Assembly: GCA_024693225.1 (NCBI GenBank)
Contig: JAILLI010000113.1
Coordinates: forward strand, 1 to 35,838
Direction of reading: 5' to 3'
Origin: Lachnospiraceae bacterium
GTDB lineage: Bacteria; Bacillota; Clostridia; Lachnospirales; Lachnospiraceae
DNA: 35,838 bases
Shown: piece after piece, positions 33,648-35,838 of the stretch
Position numbering within the stretch: the first letter of the stretch is position 1
Layout: each line of letters opens with the position of its first letter
Made by a program: the position numbers and the translations under genes
The notes under the pieces: model-generated
The model's database searches: none
Told to the model about the DNA's origin: nothing
The model's input: only the letters and a program-made list of their open reading frames with translations

Positions 33648-34358
33648 TCACGGTTTCCACATCCCGCTCCGCTCAATCGCCGTAAACATCCTGTCCATAA
33701 CACCGGGATTGTCCCGGTTCAGTTGCCGGAGGAGATCTTTGGCGTATTCGCGCTTGGTATGCCCGTCCATCGGACATGTCTTTTGGGCAACGGGAAGGTT
33801 CATCCTGTTTGCAAATCCGAATATGTCAGCTTCTTCAATATACAAAAGAGGTCTGATGACGGTGATCCCGGTCCTGTCCAGAAATGTCACGGGATTAAAA
33901 GTGTGTATCCTGCCTTCGTATATGAGGGAGAGCAGGAGTGTCTCAACCGTATCATCCTTATGGTGACCGTAAGCCACCTTGTTACAGCCCATTTTGGCTA
34001 TGGTCTCATTCAGAGCACCTTTTCGCATCTTGGCACACAGACTGCAGGGGCTGCTTTCCTTGCGGTCTTTGAACACTATCCTGTAGATATCGGTCGACAC
34101 TACAGTATAAGGTACATCCAGCTCCTGACACAGATCGGCGATAGGGGCCGTATCAAAGCCTTCAAAGCCCAGATCCACCGTTATGGCACAAAGTTCAAAC
34201 CTGTGAGGATAAAACCTTCTGAGCTTAGCCAGTGCATAAAGAAGAGTGAGCGAATCCTTGCCGCCTGATATCCCGACCGCGATCCTGTCACCATCATTTA
34301 TCTGTTTGTAGTCATCCACAGCCTTGCGTGTAAGACTGAGCAGTCTCTGTAATTCCAT
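33648..34358 (-). CDS. TtcA-family tRNA 2-thiocytidine synthetase (PP-loop)
   Basis: The 236-residue protein has the PP-loop SGGKDS (31-36) that adenylates tRNA. Cysteines C105 and C108 (CSLC) plus C195 fit the three-cysteine Fe-S site of TtcA, which adds sulfur to cytidine 32. The GHHKDDTVET segment is also typical. The RBS is GAGG before the ATG at 34358. TtcA relatives of this length could act on another nucleotide, so the target is not certain. It is transcribed alone from the minus-strand promoter at 34421-34448. Confidence 0.88.
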   Translation of the reverse strand: MELQRLLSLTRKAVDDYKQINDGDRIAVGISGGKDSLTLLYALAKLRRFYPHRFELCAITVDLGFEGFDTAPIADLCQELDVPYTVVSTDIYRIVFKDRKESSPCSLCAKMRKGALNETIAKMGCNKVAYGHHKDDTVETLLLSLIYEGRIHTFNPVTFLDRTGITVIRPLLYIEEADIFGFANRMNLPVAQKTCPMDGHTKREYAKDLLRQLNRDNPGVMDRMFTAIERSGMWKP

Positions 34359-34420
34359 AATTCCTCAAAATGCAGTTAAAGTGCCCGAACAGTGCCATGG
34401 TTTCGATAAAACACTCCTAT

Positions 34421-34448
34421 ATTATACTTTCCGTGAGAAAATTGTAAA
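34421..34448 (-). promoter_or_regulatory. Promoter for the TtcA-family gene
   Basis: On the minus strand TTTACA (34443-34448) and a perfect TATAAT (34421-34426) are 16 bases apart, with the gene start about 60 bases downstream. Confidence 0.8.
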
Positions 34449-34488
34449 GAATAAGCGAAATCATAATTTTCCCGAATACATGGCTTTA

Positions 34489-34497
34489 TGGTATAAT
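34489..34497 (+). promoter_or_regulatory. Extended -10 promoter for the zinc-ribbon gene
   Basis: TGGTATAAT is an extended -10 (TGn plus perfect TATAAT). The -35 position (TTCCCG) is poor. It is about 40 bases before the start codon. Confidence 0.7.
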
Positions 34498-34535
34498 CAC
34501 ATTCAGTCGCAAATGATGCATTATGGAGGTGGGAT

Positions 34536-34742
34536 ATGAGATCAGTTGCTGTTAAAAACTGTACATTGGTAAAGGACGACGGTGAAAGAGTCAGGGTTCA
34601 GCCCGTGTGTGAAAAGTGTGGTGAGAGCAGGAATGCACAACTGTCCATTCCCGTAACACCCGGAAAGGAAACAGTACATCATGCATCCTGCCCTAATTGC
34701 GGCCTCAGGTTTGAATACGTTGTTGAGACCTTTGAGTCTTAA
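34536..34742 (+). CDS. Small zinc-ribbon protein
   Basis: The 68-residue protein has two CxxC knuckles (CEKCG at about 25-29, CPNCG at about 52-56) that would bind one zinc ion, and a hydrophobic C-terminal strand. GGAGGTGG just upstream of the ATG and an extended -10 promoter show it is a real gene. I do not recognise a specific family; such ribbons can bind RNA, DNA or protein. Confidence 0.8.
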   Translation: MRSVAVKNCTLVKDDGERVRVQPVCEKCGESRNAQLSIPVTPGKETVHHASCPNCGLRFEYVVETFES

Positions 34743-34907
34743 GACGGTAATATGAAAGATCTTATGAAGACAGATGCGGGTGTGACAGTTTAGTGACATA
34801 CAGGCATTTATCATGGGATCAAACAGTATTTCTTCAATAAAGAAATGCAGCGGCCATTTACCGCAGATGGAGCTAATGTAAGTTTCATAGAAACAGGAGA
34901 AGACTAT

Positions 34908-35792
34908 ATGTTAAATAATGTAAAGATCAGATTGATGTGTGCACTTACGGCTGCATCGGTAGCTCTCGGATCGATGTCAATGCCGGTAAATGTATGGGCA
35001 TACGACGATGATGATTTTCTGGATGATCTGGATGATCTTGATGATGATGAGATAGAATTCCTCAGATTAATATCAGATTATGACGATGATGATGATGTTG
35101 ACGAGGATGATGTCGATGCAATTGCAACATTGATCGCCATTGCGGAACTCGAAGAGGAGGAAGCAGAATATCGGAAAAAGATGGAGAGAGAAGAGGAGGA
35201 GAGGAGAAGAAATGCCAGGGTATGCGGTATATGGGTCAGTACGACGGATATGGTACTTACAACCGGCCAGACATATCAGATAACAGCCGGGGTCAAACCT
35301 GACAGTGCAGTTAACAGGGGTATTTCTTTTTCATCAAGCGATCCGTCATGTGCAAGTGTTGACGGAAGCGGAATAGTAAGGGGAAACAGCGTAGGAAGCT
35401 GCGTTATAACGGCAACCACGAATGAGAACGGCTATCAGGCACATACCTATGTAAGGGTCAATCCCGCACCGGCTGCAGCGGCACAGACCAAAGCAGAGGA
35501 TGCAAACTGGACCGCACTTGCAACTGACATGATCGTTTCGTCGGTGCCCGGTACGGTGCTTAATCTTTCGGCACCTAAAGCTATCAGCTTCGATGCAAAT
35601 ATGATCAATGCACTTATAAGCCGCCCTGATGTGGGACTTTCAATAACATATCCTTATAACGGACATGTATATCTTATGAAAGTTCCCGCAGGTTATAATC
35701 TTGCATCAAAGATGGACGCAAAAGGAAAGGTAAGCTTCCTTTCTCTTGCAGGTGTTAAGGACGGCAGGCTTACGGTGACCATGGTCAAGTAA
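34908..35792 (+). CDS. Secreted Asp-rich protein with bacterial Ig-like (BIG2) domain
   Basis: The 294-residue protein starts with a Sec signal peptide (about 1-31, cleaved after VNVWA). An Asp-rich stretch follows (about 32-75, DDLDD-type repeats), then a short charged helix (about 80-105) rich in Glu, Arg and Lys. A BIG2-type Ig-like domain spans about 110-185 (TTGQTYQITAGVKPDSA, then SSSDPSCASVDGSGIV). The unrecognised C-terminal domain (about 200-294) has no membrane anchor, so the protein may be secreted or held by its domains. The ATG at 34908 has GGAG upstream; the earlier in-frame ATG (34845) would spoil the signal peptide. The acidic patch may bind cations. Role unknown. Confidence 0.85.
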   Translation: MLNNVKIRLMCALTAASVALGSMSMPVNVWAYDDDDFLDDLDDLDDDEIEFLRLISDYDDDDDVDEDDVDAIATLIAIAELEEEEAEYRKKMEREEEERRRNARVCGIWVSTTDMVLTTGQTYQITAGVKPDSAVNRGISFSSSDPSCASVDGSGIVRGNSVGSCVITATTNENGYQAHTYVRVNPAPAAAAQTKAEDANWTALATDMIVSSVPGTVLNLSAPKAISFDANMINALISRPDVGLSITYPYNGHVYLMKVPAGYNLASKMDAKGKVSFLSLAGVKDGRLTVTMVK

Positions 35793-35795
35793 AGT

Positions 35796-35821
35796 TGTCA
35801 AAAGTGACGTTTTTTTTGACA
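35796..35821. other. Inverted repeat at the window end
   Basis: TGTCAAAA (35796-35803) and TTTTGACA (35814-35821) form an 8-bp stem. Six of the T residues lie in the loop and arm, so it is a weak terminator at best; TTGACA at 35816-35821 could also be a -35 for a gene beyond the window. Confidence 0.45.
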
Positions 35822-35838
35822 CAAAGGATGTAATATCA

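Overview
The window looks like a chromosomal segment of a Gram-positive anaerobe of the Clostridia, most likely family Lachnospiraceae (Butyrivibrio-like). This is inferred from gene content and signals: GGAGG-type ribosome binding sites, TTG and GTG starts, a Rex repressor, a eukaryotic-type NADP isocitrate dehydrogenase, the GGGtGRT/Fe-S scaffold pair, an L27 protein with a cleavable N-terminal extension plus its Prp protease, a Firmicutes-style LexA/YneA divergon, and a BspA-type leucine-rich-repeat surface protein. It is mostly core chromosome. I see no insertion sequence, prophage, CRISPR array or rRNA.

Layout: (1) 1-3183, the 3' part of a large BspA-like surface protein. (2) 3204-9039, a tight run of icd, rex, a coiled-coil protein, yebC (with its own promoter) and a multi-spanning GT-C-like membrane protein. 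(3) tRNA-Thr(CGU) with promoter and terminator, then argH, asd and a cytoplasmic c-di-GMP phosphodiesterase (9119-13473). (4) 13477-13770, three tandem mosaic repeats built from GAA-capped hairpins, followed by a degenerate DUF234-type ATPase. (5) 15242-17407, a polar amino-acid ABC importer, then topB. (6) 19549-21290, the Fe-S scaffold/GGGtGRT pair, followed by a REP-like long palindrome, alr, and a lipoprotein plus membrane EAL protein pair. (7) 26319-30819, a translation and ribosome-assembly cluster: L21 leader, rplU, prp, rpmA, terminator, obgE, yhbY, nadD, yqeK, rsfS. (8) 30921-33292, the SOS locus: lexA on the minus strand, a yneA-like cell-division inhibitor on the plus strand with a LexA box inside the promoter spacer, and a XerS-like tyrosine recombinase convergent with yneA. 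(9) A TtcA-like tRNA thiolation enzyme, a small zinc ribbon and an Asp-rich secreted Ig-like protein close the window.

Themes: c-di-GMP breakdown appears twice (two EAL proteins with complete catalytic residues and decayed GGDEF domains). Cell-division and SOS control appear in the lexA/yneA/xer block. Ribosome biogenesis is the largest cluster. The least explained items are the GAA-hairpin mosaic with the adjacent pseudo-ATPase, the REP-like palindrome before alr, the palindrome before the GGGtGRT operon, the structured regions upstream of the recombinase and of the lipoprotein/EAL pair, and the lipoprotein/EAL pair as a possible envelope-to-c-di-GMP sensing module. No single entirely new system is proven by the sequence.
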